Assembly: GCF_012273895.1 (NCBI RefSeq)
Contig: NC_052125.1
Location: 496,001-560,000, forward strand
Direction: 5' to 3'
Origin: Zerene cesonia
Lineage: Eukaryota > Arthropoda > Insecta > Lepidoptera > Pieridae
Length of the DNA stretch: 64,000 bases
The position numbers were made by a program, and so were the translations under genes. Below the pieces are notes generated by a model. The model ran no database searches. It had not been told where the DNA came from and saw only the letters and a list, made by a program, of their open reading frames with translations. The stretch's first letter is position 1; every line of letters begins with the position of its first letter. This document shows, piece after piece, positions 24,216 through 36,300 of this stretch.

Positions 24216-24632
24216 ACAAGAAATGCTACGGGATGTGTCTAATCGAACAAAACTCGTTCGGTTTTGGGAACATAGATATTATGATAAAAAGGGCGACTCC
24301 ACAGTTTTTTTTTTACTAAGAGGTAATGGCCTCGTGTGAAGACAATTTAAAATGAATTTTAAATAATTATAATATAAATTAACACCACTCTAATGTACAA
24401 TACATTTTATTAATTAATTATGTTCATATTACTCGTTAATGATAACTTATATATACTGAAAATTGTCAAATTTTTAAATGTAATTATGAATGTCACTCTC
24501 AGACAGAAAAAGAGCTCATCTAATGTAGATTTAATTCTGAGTATAAATAGATTTAATCTAATTTTATCCCTTTTGAGTAAAAAAAAATATTAAATAATTC
24601 TGGTCTACTACTGGTACTAAATAATTAAGTCT

Positions 24633-24755
24633 GGTTGTCTGGAAGAAATCGCTATATAGCGATAAGGCCGCCATTTGTTTATAATGTAACTTTATTAAGT
24701 TTTTTGTAGCTTTATTAAGAGCAATAAACAATTAATAAATAAAATAAATAAATAA
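24633..24755 (+). mobile_element. LINE 3' end fragment
   Basis: GGTTGTCTGGAAGAAATCGC, GATAAGGCCGCCATTTGT and a terminal (AATA)n run; same family as 18775-18903. Confidence 0.5.
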
Positions 24756-25036
24756 ATAATCACTTTACCATAACAGCTGACCAGTGTGCTGACTGTGCTA
24801 GGTATTAAAAAGTGATTTTCATTACGTTCATTTTTATTACCATTTTATTGTTTAATATAATAAATAAGAACCTTTTTACTAAAAAAAATGTATCCCGTAA
24901 ATTAGGAAATTATTAATGAAATAATCAAATATTATCATGTGAATACGAGCTTTCTTAACTTTTTTGCAAGGAACTTTGACATTTGACAACAGTGTTGCCA
25001 GTTAACCTCTTTCATAATTTGATCGTACTATACTTA

Positions 25037-25228
25037 AAACTTGCTTAAAACGGTGAAGAAAAAACATCGTGAGGAAACCGGCATGTCCAAGAATCAAAAG
25101 TTCGACGACATGGACATCTGCCAACCCACACTTGGCCAGCGTGGTGGATTATGGCCTAAACCCTCATAGGAGGCCCGTGTCCCAGCAGTGAGAACATATA
25201 TGGGTTGATGATGATGATGATGATGATA
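25037..25228 (+). repeat. Interspersed repeat ending in (GAT)n, copy 2
   Basis: AAACGGTGAAGAAAAAACAT to GGGTTGATGATGATGATGAT. Confidence 0.65.
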
Positions 25229-26337
25229 CTTTAAAAAATACCTTGAATTGTATAATTGTGACGTTGAACTGAGCAAAATATATTAAATAATCGATCTGTA
25301 AAACAAACAAAACCTATATTTATACACTTTATCGCGAATCTTGGCAGCGTCTCAGTAAAAACTCGAAACATCTAAGAATCGGTCTATGATAATCATTCAG
25401 ATTCCCGCGGAATGCCTATCTGTACTCATCTAGAATTTTAAGCATTTGGGTGCATTGAACTTCACAATACCTAACATAGGTATTAGGTACTACTTACCAA
25501 GTTCCGTGTTAGGTTTCAGGTCTTAGCACTATGAATAATAATTGTTTAATCCTTAGTAATATTTAAGTGCTGGCATAACTCTGTCTGTGTGTCTGTCTTC
25601 CAGCCTAAGCCACTACATTGATTGGGATGAAGTTTGGTAAAGAGATAGTTTGAGACCCGAGAAAGAACATAGGTTAATTTATATCCTGGAAATGCGTATC
25701 TCTTCCTTTTTAAACGTGTGCGAAAATTGTATGAATATAAGTAACTCACTTGAGCTTATGATATATGTACTTAGGACACAATTCAAAAGGGGACAAAACA
25801 TCATTTTATTTAAATAAAAGAAGGATAAAACTTACAAATAGGTATTTCCTAAAAATTTGGATTCCCAGCCTGCATTCGATTATTCATCATTCATTCTAAC
25901 TTCAAAATAGTATGTTCTTAATGCGACGGTTTTTTGTGTTTGTCACCTTAGAACTTCCGAGTGTTTTATGTGAAACCTGATGTATCTAGTGTTGTCTTAC
26001 AATTTGATCTAACTCTGACCTTCCGTGATAATTGCTAAAAGTTCAACACACAAGCACAAGCCTTAAGAATTAGGCCATACGAATCGACTCTATAGCGATG
26101 GTATAAAATATCGGATTTATTAATTTCCCCAAGTGAATTCCATTTATAGAACTAACGGGTCTGATACTGTTGTAACGAGATTATATTTAAAAAACATCCT
26201 TTGCGGTTAACCAAATTGGATTTAACTCTTTAAAAAGCGAGTCACGAAACAAACTCCGTACCACCTGCTCGGTACCACGGAGGCAAGTTTATTCGCATCA
26301 AAATAAAGTTATGTGAGAACGGGAAGGATAAAATACA
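25229..26337. other. Intergenic, nothing recognised
   Basis: No gene or clear repeat seen; a weak Helitron-type body (ACTACATTGATTGGGATGAA) may lie near 25560-25700. Confidence 0.4.
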
Positions 26338-26537
26338 TCCCACTAATATAATAAATGCGAAAGTTTGTAAGGATGTGTGTGTGTTTGTTTCTCTTTCAGG
26401 CAAAAACTACTGAACCGATTGCAATGAAATTTGGTACGTAGATAGCTGGACAACTGGAATAACATGTAGGCAACTTTTTAACCCGATATTCCTACGGGAT
26501 ACGGACTTACGCGGGTGAAACCGCGGGGCGCAGCTAG
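26338..26537 (+). mobile_element. Helitron-like family A
   Basis: TCCCACTAATATAATAAATG to GCGCAGCTAG. Confidence 0.75.
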
Positions 26538-27162
26538 TACGGCATAAAAATGCTTATTTCTCAATTTCCATATCATATTACATTGGAAACATCTTGCTTC
26601 TAACGCAAAAGAGTCATTGACTGATCAATAAGATCGCAGCTTAAACTACTGGACTGATCTGGCTGGAATTTGGTATGGAGATAGCCACTACGATATGCGA
26701 TAAGAAAGGACCTTATAAGTCTCCCTCCCCCCTCTATAAGGATAAAATAGGTCGTTCAAAGTTTGTACCATGGAAATTTGATTACCACGCAGGCGATATC
26801 TCGTTTGTTAATTTTATTTATTTATTTTCGCCTATTTATCTTAAAAAAACTTATGTAGCAATTTATTTTTACTCTATTCTTTTGTATTTCATTTTGTTTT
26901 TTTATTATAATTACAACACATTGAATTTGTAGACCTATCCAATCCAAAAAAACCTTTTTTCTCTCGTATGGCAAGAAGGTCTAACTATTGGCTACAGTCA
27001 AGTAAAAAATTACACCTTACTCAAAGCTAAATTCTCAAATTTATTTTTTATCCCCCGTTCGCATGTATAGATAACCCCTTTTAACCTGATTTTTAAAATC
27101 ATCATCAAGGAAAATTTATCATATAATTTGAATTTATTCATTAGCTTTTTTTTATTATTTAC

Positions 27163-27335
27163 TAGCTGACCCGGCAAACGCTGTTCTGCCTTACTCTTAT
27201 CCTTAAGGGGTGTGAAAAATAGATGTTGGCTGATTCTCACACATACCCAATATGCTCACAAAATTTCATAAGAATCGGTCCAGCCGTTTCGGAGGAGTTT
27301 GGCTACGAAAACTGTGACACGAGAATTTTATATGT
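27163..27335 (-). mobile_element. Helitron-like family C
   Basis: CTAGCTGACCCGGCAAACGC to TGTGACACGAGAATTTTATA; the best intact family C end in the window. Confidence 0.7.
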
Positions 27336-28108
27336 TCGATTTATTTATTTAAAGATATTTATGGTTATACCTAATATTCAAACTCAAACTCAATCATATT
27401 TTATCCATGCCAATTGATCATTTTTTGTCAATGCTGAATTAACTGACTGATATTTAATTTTAGGCTACATTGATTTCTTAATGAGTGGGAGACGCTCCAA
27501 AATCGATTCTAGTCCTCGCTGGCTGTTATTGTGGCACGCTCGCTTCGCTGGCTTAGCTCGTACAATGGTTTACTCCGCTCCTGACGTTAGTAATTATACA
27601 TACATATTTAATACTATAAATTGTTTACAGGTGAAAAATATATTATAATATTGATAATTATTTTAAAAACAAATCGACAATAAACGTAACACTAAATTAT
27701 AATGTAGAAGATTGTTTTTTTGAGAAATTACAGTATATTTTATAGTGAATAGAATGTGTTAACCATTCTACTAGTTGTAACAAAGGCATTTAATTGGAAC
27801 TAGTTCTACCTTGGAACAACACATCGTACGAAAACAATTACCTTTTGTAATAGATTATGTTATGCGATGTCATTATATTGTTCTTAATTAAATTATACAT
27901 AAAATCCGTTCCTGTATAAAATATTTTAATAAAAAAATTAAAACGTTTCATCTTTAGTCAAAAAGCTATTTTTGGAATAGAAAAGTTTTGGTATGACTAT
28001 TCGATTGCAATGTTTTTACAGTTGACAACACCATAGCGTCTGAATGTCAAATAATGACAATCGCAGAAATATTTTACTGTGTTTTTTTCGGGCAAAAAGA
28101 TAAACATT

Positions 28109-28132
28109 ATGTATTAAATGTATAATTTATAG
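28109..28132 (+). promoter_or_regulatory. Two back-to-back mini upstream ORFs before the zinc-finger gene
   Basis: ATG TAT TAA (28109-28117) is followed immediately by ATG TAT AAT TTA TAG (28118-28132); the main ATG is at 28147. If the transcript begins upstream of 28109, these would be translated first and could lower translation of the main frame. The transcription start is not visible. Confidence 0.4.
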
Positions 28133-28146
28133 TAATTTATATTAAC

Positions 28147-29742
28147 ATGAGTGAAGAGAAAGACACTTATTGTCGATTATGTGCTGAACCGACGCCGAAA
28201 ACTCAATTGATATCGCCGGACGAAGACGTAGCAATTAGTTCTAAAGTGGCCACCAAGTTACAATGGATAAACATAGATGTTTCACCTTCAAATACACTCC
28301 CAAAAACGATATGTTTCTCTTGCTTCGATCTACTGGAAAGAACTTGGTTTTTCCTTCACAACGCACGAACCGCACAGCTCAAACTGACGTCTATATTTCA
28401 CTCAAAACAAACGTTAAACTCCGCTGATTCTGTATTAAAAAATGAAGAGATCGCGCCGTCCCTGGTCGGGAGACCGGTAGACGAGAACTGGGAAGCGTTC
28501 CAGCAGCTAAAACAAGAGATTAAAATTGAAGTTGTGGACGGTAATGATGTTCAAAATAAAGAAGACGTTAAAATCGAACACGATAGCGATCAGGAGCTTT
28601 TAGTGGCACGAGTTGACTGTGATAATATAGATAGTGCTAATTCCACCGACAGCGACGTGCCATTGGACGTAACAGCGAAACGGAAGAGGTTGAAACGGAA
28701 GAATAAAAAGTATGAAGATGCATTGAGCTTGACCAATGAAAAACCAATTGATCCTCTACCAGACAGCATTACGTGGGACAATCAGATGTGTAGGTGTGCG
28801 AAGTGCGACGCGCAGTGCGAGAATATAGCCTCTCTTCAAGTCCATTCGTTACAAATTCACAACCGATGCTGTAGCTACAAATGCTTGGATTGCGATAAGG
28901 TTGTACATCGGTTTAAAGCGTTTATCAAACACGTGCGCACGCACAAGGAGTACCTGCGATATTGCTGCGAGTTTTGCAATCATCTCTTCACACTAACGTC
29001 GAATGTTCAGATACATAAAGCAAAGGTGCACAATGGAGCGTTTCTAACGAAGTGTCGTAACTGCGGCGCGGAATTCGACTCTCCAGAACAGTTACAAGAA
29101 CACACACTACTATACAATAAACGGCATAAACGATTATCCAGCCAGCGAGAAATAGAATTTGATCTGAAGTGCAAAGACTGTAATAAAGAATTCAAATCGA
29201 GAAGCAATTTGCTGCAACATAGGCAAGTGCATAAAGAACGTACTAGAGACTTCTCATGTCACGTGTGCGGTAAAATGTTCTTTACGAAGGGTACACTAGG
29301 AACACATATGCTCACGCATGAGGATAGCAAGCCATTTAAATGTCCGTACTGTCCATTAGCCTTCCGAGCGAGAGGCAACCTAACATCACACATAAGTCTC
29401 CATTCTGGAGTTAAACCATTCGTATGTGAACAGTGTGGAAAGAGTTTTAGAGTTAAACGACACTTGAAGTCGCATTCTATCGTGCATACGGACTTAATGC
29501 CATTCGTCTGTGAGTACTGTAATAAAAGTTTCCGATTTAAGACCCGTTTGAACCTACATTTGCGGCAACATACGGGCGCAAAGCCCTATAAGTGTTTGTA
29601 CTGTCAGCGGGACTTCACCAATGGATCTAACTTCAAAAAGCACATGAAACGGCGGCATGGTATAGATACGTCGAAGAAGTTTGAACAGAGAATAGAGTTA
29701 AAGGAAGTTAGAGTGACTAGTGAACCACAGAAAATGTTATGA
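28147..29742 (+). CDS. ZAD and C2H2 zinc-finger DNA-binding protein
   Basis: A single-exon frame of 531 codons. Residues 7-85 are a zinc-finger-associated domain (ZAD) with the four-cysteine pattern C9-x2-C12 and C56-x2-C59, an insect dimerisation module. A basic stretch near residues 177-188 (KRKRLKRKNKK) is a likely nuclear localisation signal; nearby VKIE and IKIE fit sumoylation consensus. From about residue 217 there are ten C2H2 fingers; the fourth has an unusually long spacing before its last His, and the last five are the most canonical with TG(V/A)KP-type linkers. This makes it a sequence-specific nuclear DNA-binding protein, probably a transcriptional regulator. Single-exon ZAD genes are frequent in insects and expand by lineage, so an orthologue cannot be named. 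Confidence 0.95.
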   Translation: MSEEKDTYCRLCAEPTPKTQLISPDEDVAISSKVATKLQWINIDVSPSNTLPKTICFSCFDLLERTWFFLHNARTAQLKLTSIFHSKQTLNSADSVLKNEEIAPSLVGRPVDENWEAFQQLKQEIKIEVVDGNDVQNKEDVKIEHDSDQELLVARVDCDNIDSANSTDSDVPLDVTAKRKRLKRKNKKYEDALSLTNEKPIDPLPDSITWDNQMCRCAKCDAQCENIASLQVHSLQIHNRCCSYKCLDCDKVVHRFKAFIKHVRTHKEYLRYCCEFCNHLFTLTSNVQIHKAKVHNGAFLTKCRNCGAEFDSPEQLQEHTLLYNKRHKRLSSQREIEFDLKCKDCNKEFKSRSNLLQHRQVHKERTRDFSCHVCGKMFFTKGTLGTHMLTHEDSKPFKCPYCPLAFRARGNLTSHISLHSGVKPFVCEQCGKSFRVKRHLKSHSIVHTDLMPFVCEYCNKSFRFKTRLNLHLRQHTGAKPYKCLYCQRDFTNGSNFKKHMKRRHGIDTSKKFEQRIELKEVRVTSEPQKML

Positions 29743-29825
29743 ATGTATATGAATTGAATATAATTTACTGGATTTTTAACTGAGTTATTCATCGTTGTAT
29801 ATTGTATAGGCAATGATTCATTTGT

Positions 29826-29831
29826 ATTAAA
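29826..29831 (+). terminator. Probable polyadenylation signal of the ZAD zinc-finger gene
   Basis: ATTAAA, the commonest variant signal, lies 84 bases after the stop. No AATAAA occurs in between. Confidence 0.45.
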
Positions 29832-30512
29832 TGTACATATTTGAAACAATGTTATCTCTTTTATTTATAATTTACTAGTTTCCGGCTCGTACACCCTTGT
29901 TTTCCTATGAGATATAGAAATTCCCATGAGAATTTTCACTACAGATAATAGAATAGTAGTTAGATATTATATTACCTGTGCCTGTGGCATAGATGAGGAA
30001 ATTATTTAAACCTAGCAATCCTTATCAGGATATTAAGATAAACGTAGTTATTGTATTATTACTGATCCTTTACAAGTGTACAAAGCTTTTTGAAAATTCT
30101 TTCTGCTAAATTTCAAAGTTCTTGAATGCAATTTTATTTATATTTTAACTCGGATATACTGCTATATGTTCCCGGGCCAAATTGAAAATTTAATTATAAG
30201 GTTTTGGTTACAGCGACATCTATGAGACTAGCGTAAAAGTCTGTGACTAGCAAATGTACAAATTTTCATGTCTTTCCAGAGGTTCTCTATTCGACAGCTG
30301 TTTTGTCACCTCAGAAGTTACGACGGGGTAATCTGATTTTAAGGATTCTTTTTTTATTTTGAAAGCTGGTGCCTACCGTGCTGTTTCAGTTTATAATTGC
30401 CACAATAAATAAATAAGTGCGTGAATAAGCACACGGTATCAGAGCTGTTTGTGTGGATGGATGCTGAAATAAAACACAAAATGCTGAACTCTATGAAAGT
30501 AATTATTAAGAA

Positions 30513-30731
30513 CTAGCTGCGCCCCGCGGTTTCACCCGCGTAAATCCGTATCCCGTAGGAATGTCTGAATAAAAAGTTGCCTATGTGTAATTCCTGTTGT
30601 CCAGCTGTCTACCTACCATATTTCATTGCAATCGGTTTAGTAGGTTTTGCGTGAAAGAGCAACCAACACACATCATTACAAAGTTTCGCATTTATAATAT
30701 TGGTAGGAAGTAGGATAGTAGGATAGTAGGA
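30513..30731 (-). mobile_element. Helitron-like family A
   Basis: CTAGCTGCGCCCCGCGGTTT to TTTATAATATTGGTAGGAAG. Confidence 0.75.
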
Positions 30732-31004
30732 TTCAGCCCATTTTGTTTCCACTTTGAGTCTGCTGACAAAAATTTAGTGTGACACATAATTTGATAATGG
30801 TATACAAAATTATAATTCTGTGGTATTTCGTCACAATAAGACGCATTCGGAGCGGAACATCTCGAGTGACCCTTTGTTAGTTTACTTGCTATAACGGGGG
30901 CATGCGAAGCTGCAAGTTTGACAAGCTTGCATGAACATTTTCACAAAATTTGCATGTGTGTACCCATCTGCGTGAAGAGGGTTATGTTTTTTGAATATTA
31001 CAGA

Positions 31005-31207
31005 CTAGCTGCGCCTCGCGGTTTCACCTGCGTAAGTCCGTATCTCGTAGGAATATCAGGATAAGAAGTTGCGTATATGTTATTCCAGTTATCCAGCTGT
31101 CTACGTACCAAATTTAATTGCAATCGGTTCAGTAGTTTTTGCGTGAAAGAGCAACAAACACACTCACATCCTTACAAACTTTCGCATTTATAATGTAAGT
31201 AGGATAA
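31005..31207 (-). mobile_element. Helitron-like family A
   Basis: CTAGCTGCGCCTCGCGGTTT to GCATTTATAATGTAAGTAGG. Confidence 0.75.
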
Positions 31208-32147
31208 TAGTAGATAATATTACAGACTTCAGTAATTTATTCTTTGAATGCTAAGTTCTTTGGCATTATTATATACATATTACCTACTTCTAGTATTATA
31301 ATATCTGCTATATTACCTATGTAGAATTTTATAAGAGCAACTACAGAGTTCTTGCCGTCTCTTCTGTGTAGAAAATGCTTGTCGACAGGTGGTAAATGTT
31401 AAAACTATGTTATGATTCAAGTGCTTCTATGAGAAGTCTAATTGAATAAATAAAGGTTTCAGTTAGACTTTATGACGTACCTATGAAAATTATCATTCAT
31501 ATATTCTGATGTGTTATTTATTCATAGTTATTTAATTTTTTTTTTTTGTATTTTTTCAATAAAAAAAACACAATCTGCTTATTTATGGCCATTAAGGCGG
31601 AACAAAGTTTGCCGGGTCAGCTAGTTAATTTATAAGGGAGTAACACTGGACTTACGAAAAAAAAGTAGCATGTTTTGGCGCCAAATAGACGTTTTTAAAA
31701 ACTTAATATGACAACACAACATTACTACCTAACCTAACAAATTCTAGCACGATTTTTAAGCGGTCGTTTTCAAACAAAATTGATATAAAGATTAATTTTG
31801 TTAAAAAGCTATTAAAATAATGTTGAAAATGTGCTTTATAGTTGGTATTTGTCTACATTACAACATTTTATATTATTAAAAGTCATTAAAGTTTGTCTTA
31901 AAATATTTGCATAAAATTTAATGCATGTATCATAGACTACACTGTTTACTATGAGATGTATGAGCAAACCCATATAACCTGTCATAGAATAAAAAACGGA
32001 TGTTTTATTCCATTTTCTCTATAAGTTTTTATTTTTGTATATTACGAGACAATCTGCTTCAGGAAGGTGTGCGAATTATGTTTTTTTTTTACCGAAATTG
32101 CTAAAATGTTTTTTTAAATGCCGCTAAAAGAATATTTATATGATTAA
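31208..32147. other. Intergenic, mostly nothing
   Basis: Holds a 3' stub of family C near 31600-31625 (AAAGTTTGCCGGGTCAGCTA) and T-rich runs; nothing else seen. Confidence 0.5.
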
Positions 32148-32335
32148 CTAGCTGCGCCCCGCGGTTTCACCCGCGTAAGTCCGTATCCCGTAGGAATATC
32201 GGGATAAAAAATAGATGTTGGCCGATTCTCAGACCTACCCAATATGCTTACCAAATTTCAGAGGAATCGGTCAAGCCGTTTCGGAGGAGTATGGCAACGA
32301 AAACTGTGACACGAGAATTTTATATATATAGATAG
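32148..32335 (-). mobile_element. Chimeric Helitron-like element, family A end with family C body
   Basis: It begins with about 60 bases of family A terminus (CTAGCTGCGCCCCGCGGTTT to AATATCGGGATAAAAA), then switches to the family C body (TAGATGTTGGCCGATTCTCA to TGTGACACGAGAATTTTATA). The same junction occurs at 53308-53491. Confidence 0.8.
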
Positions 32336-33234
32336 ATAATAACGTAGGACGTGAATAAAAAATGCTGTGTAAAACTTTAACTCAAAAATATAATATTTAG
32401 AGGGATAGTGTAAACCTGGTTTTGATCGCCCTGATAATAAATAAAAGATAAAAATGACGATTCTGTAAATTGCAACATAATAATTAATAATTAATTTGCC
32501 ATTAAAAAAAAAGAATTTTATTCGTTAGGTGATAATTAACAAAAATTATAAGTAATAATCTTATAAAAGCAGTGTTTTTTTCGTTCGGCTAGAATCACAA
32601 GCAAGGTATTACTAATACGGAAATCGGGACAGACTCAGCCATGCTGACGGGCTTTAACCCCCGAAAAGCTTTTAAAAATTGTTTTGAACTGTCTATCTTA
32701 ATAATCTTTGCCAATGAGTGGCACGCGATCGTCCGTCTCAAAATACGGTCTGCTACACATAGGAGTATGTTATTGAGATGATAATTAATAACAATATATC
32801 TAATAGCCAAATAAAAATTTAAAATGTCTCTTATTTTTCTAACAAAACGCTTAAAAACACTGAAAATTTGAAGTTAAGTTTACTATATTACGTACTATAT
32901 GCCATTTATTTTGAATATATCATAAGAAAGAGATCTGACCCCTTCGGTCCTTTGTTGCTTTGCTTGTTTCTCTATTCTTCCACTTTAAATAAATTTGCTT
33001 TACTTAAGCTTTTGTTTTTTTTAATCATATATAGAACGCAATACATCGCTTCCCTTTCCCGAACTTCTTGAAATCTCAACACATATCTCAGGACAAGCTA
33101 CCATGTGCCGTCCCCCACAATCTATGCCATGTGCAACAACCGTGCCGAAAACAAAGCAGCGGAAACATTAGCTGACGACAACGTGTACTATCAAGTCGTC
33201 TTCTGCATCTATCGTATTTATCTTTGACGAAAAC

Positions 33235-33370
33235 TATAAAAAGAAGAAAAAAACAAATTCGAAAATGGAACACGCGTCAGGCATTGAAGCGTAGCCACAG
33301 ATATTTTTTTTAAATTCGAATTAAGAATATGAGTGTGTTGCTGTTGTTAAAAAACAAATAAGTTTCCAAA
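33235..33370 (+). promoter_or_regulatory. Candidate TATA box and 5' leader of the ACE-like gene
   Basis: TATAAAAA at 33235-33242 lies about 130 bases before the ATG at 33371. A nine-codon upstream frame begins at the ATG at 33264 and stops before the main start. Transcription start and leader are inferred only. Confidence 0.3.
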
Positions 33371-36300
33371 ATGGACGTTCAAAAAGGCGCGTTTATTCTA
33401 TTTGCTTTCTACACACGGTTCGCGTGCTCGCAAGATTATTATCGAATGGTAAGCGCAATTTATATAAATCATAGAGAAATCTTATTAAGTGTTTAACTAT
33501 GTTTCTTGTTGCTTTGTTATTTTGAGGGTTCCGTACGGGGGTAAAAATGAAATACGCTTAACTAAGTACGAAATAAACTTACTTTACTACATATGAAACT
33601 ACCATATTAATCAATCCTCTTTTTGAATTAACTTTAATAGTTAATAAATACAGTATTTGTACATGTGTAATTGTTAATACATCACATCCTACTAATATTA
33701 TAAGTGCGGAAGTTTGTGTGAATAGATGTATGTGTATGTGTATGTTTGTTATTCCTTCACGCAAAAACTACTGAGCCGAATGCAATGAAATTTGGTACGT
33801 AGAGAGTTGGACAACTGGAATAACACATAGGCAACTTTTTATCCCGATATTCCTACGGGATACGGACTTATGCGGGTAAAACCGCGCTGGTAGTATTATA
33901 TAATGTTGCCTGTTGTATATACGGAAAAAGTTTAAGTAAACTATGTTCTGTTAAGAAAAAAGTAAAGTTTAAATTTTTTTTTACTTCTATTCAATCTTAT
34001 TTTCTTTTTAAACACGTACCTGAAATAGCTACACACATCAAAATTTATCAATTAGTATCTTTTATGCTTAGTATAAAAAATAACAAAATAGAAATAATTT
34101 TCTACGGAACCCGTACAATATTACAAAGTCACGCATATTGTGTGTTGAACAATAAATATGAAACGAAAGTGTTGTCATATGTTTTTGTTTTAACAACTCA
34201 TCATTTTAAAATAAACATGATATACACTAAAAAAAATTAGAAATTGAAAACTTTTTGACGGATTTAAACGCGATTTATTCAATTTATTAGAAGATATATT
34301 AGAATAAATCGCGTTTAAAATCCGTTAAAAAGTTTTTAATATCTAAATGTATAATACTCGCGTAAAATCAAACACAAGAAAATACTAAAATAAAATATTT
34401 ATTTAGAATAACAATTTCAATTACTAGTCACTACTTATAATAAATCATTTAAGGCGATGGTTAATTCGTTCATTTATTACTGTTTATTAATTTAACGTAA
34501 ATAATAATGTGTATTTTAATTATAATTATATTAGCTGTTCGCCCCGGCTTCGCCCATGGTAAATACATAGCCTATGTCACACAGTGAACTTGCAGCTTTG
34601 CAATGGTGAATAAATTTTTGAAATCAGTCAAGCAGTTTTGGAGTGATAACCGTATAAACATGCGAAAATACAAAATATTCCTCCTTTTGATGTTAGTGTG
34701 GATTATAAAACAAGTCATTTATAACAAAATGTGCCGGAATTATTTTGATATGTACTTTTAGTGTTTCCAAAGAAAATTTTAGAACTTTAATAACGACTTT
34801 CAGAAATTGACGAATTTCATCTTAACTAGTAATTAAAAGATGGATTTGTTTATTATTTTTCATTGCACTCATGTTAGGAAATGCTAATACGATTTATAAT
34901 TGATTTAATTTTTTAGTTTTATAGCATTGAAATGCTTTATAAATGAGAAATTTTGAAAGAATAGAAAAAATTTGATCACGAGGCAGGATTCGAACCTGCG
35001 TATCTTGCCTAACCGTAGCAACGCCTAGCCTCTCGGCCACCCGTGATCCTGCCACAGTAATCGAATTTCTTCTACTCTTTCGGTTTCATGTGCCTAAGGG
35101 GCACCCCACGCCATCTATTGAGATGATTAAGAACCATCACAACCAATACGAAACATTATTTCAATGATTACAATATTGTATCGATGGAACGCGGCCTTTG
35201 TTAAATTTAATTTTTTAGTTTTATAGCATTGAAATGCTTTATAAATGAGAAATTTTGAAATTTTTTTCAAAATTTCTCTTCTGATTTATAATTGTTTTAG
35301 TGTTAGGTAGTCTATTTATGGATAGAGGCTATAGGCAACATCGTGTGTAACGCAGGTGAAAAATTTATATTATATACATGAATCTGTTTATCGACTTCGT
35401 TCTAAAGCACTTTATTAAAACTGTAAAAACGAATATGAATTTAGTTTTGATAATTATCGTTATAGACCTACCTACCTGAACTTGTGGATTATAAATTCGG
35501 TTATTAGTTTAAACACCTTTTTTATATAAATGATTGGTATTATTACTACATTAATTTTAAAATATGTAGTTACTAGCTGCGCTCCGCGGTTTCACCCGCA
35601 TAAGTCCGTATCCCGTTGGAATATCGGGATAAAAAGTTGCCTATATGTTATTCCAGTTGTCCAGCTATCTACCAAATTTAATTGCAATTGTTTCAGTAGT
35701 ATTTGCGTGAAATGGCGACAAACACACACATATCCTTACAAACTTTCGCATTTATAATATTAGTAGGAAGGATAGGATATCAGAACAAGACGAAAAATAA
35801 TAACATAATACTATCCTAGTTATCCTATTATAAACGCGAAAGCTTGTATGTATGGACAGATTTTCTTATTAATTCAATCTTTTATGACTCTTATCGTATC
35901 AGTATGAAATATGGTACAGATATAGATTATAGTCCGGATTACCCCATACTTCTTGCCCGGGTACCAGCGAGTGACGCCGCGTGTTACAGCTGGTTACTTA
36001 ATAAAATACTTAACTATTGTCTTTTTTAAAACAATAGCCATTAGTCGATTAGATACGAGTTGCGTTACTACAAAATTTCTCTTTACTAAAACATAAGTTT
36101 GTTAATTTTTATTTGTCATCGTCGGCAATGGAGCTGGTAGGTCTGATGGTAAGCGCTACCACCGCCCATGGACATTTGGAGATGCGTAAGAACGATCACA
36201 AATCTTACGCCTGCACAAATGGATTGCTGATATTTAATTGGAAAGGGATAAAGGAAAGGACTGAGAAAGGTAAAGAAAAGGATATGGGCCTAGGAGTCCT

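Noticed and set aside
32595..32810. A 71-codon minus-strand frame
   Set aside because: No domain, no splice partner and no supporting start or polyadenylation signal; probably chance or old repeat.
34970..35050. A possible functional tRNA gene
   Set aside because: A and B boxes are present, but the cloverleaf ends do not pair cleanly and the same sequence recurs at 51480-51565 with shared flanks, so it is a tRNA-derived SINE.
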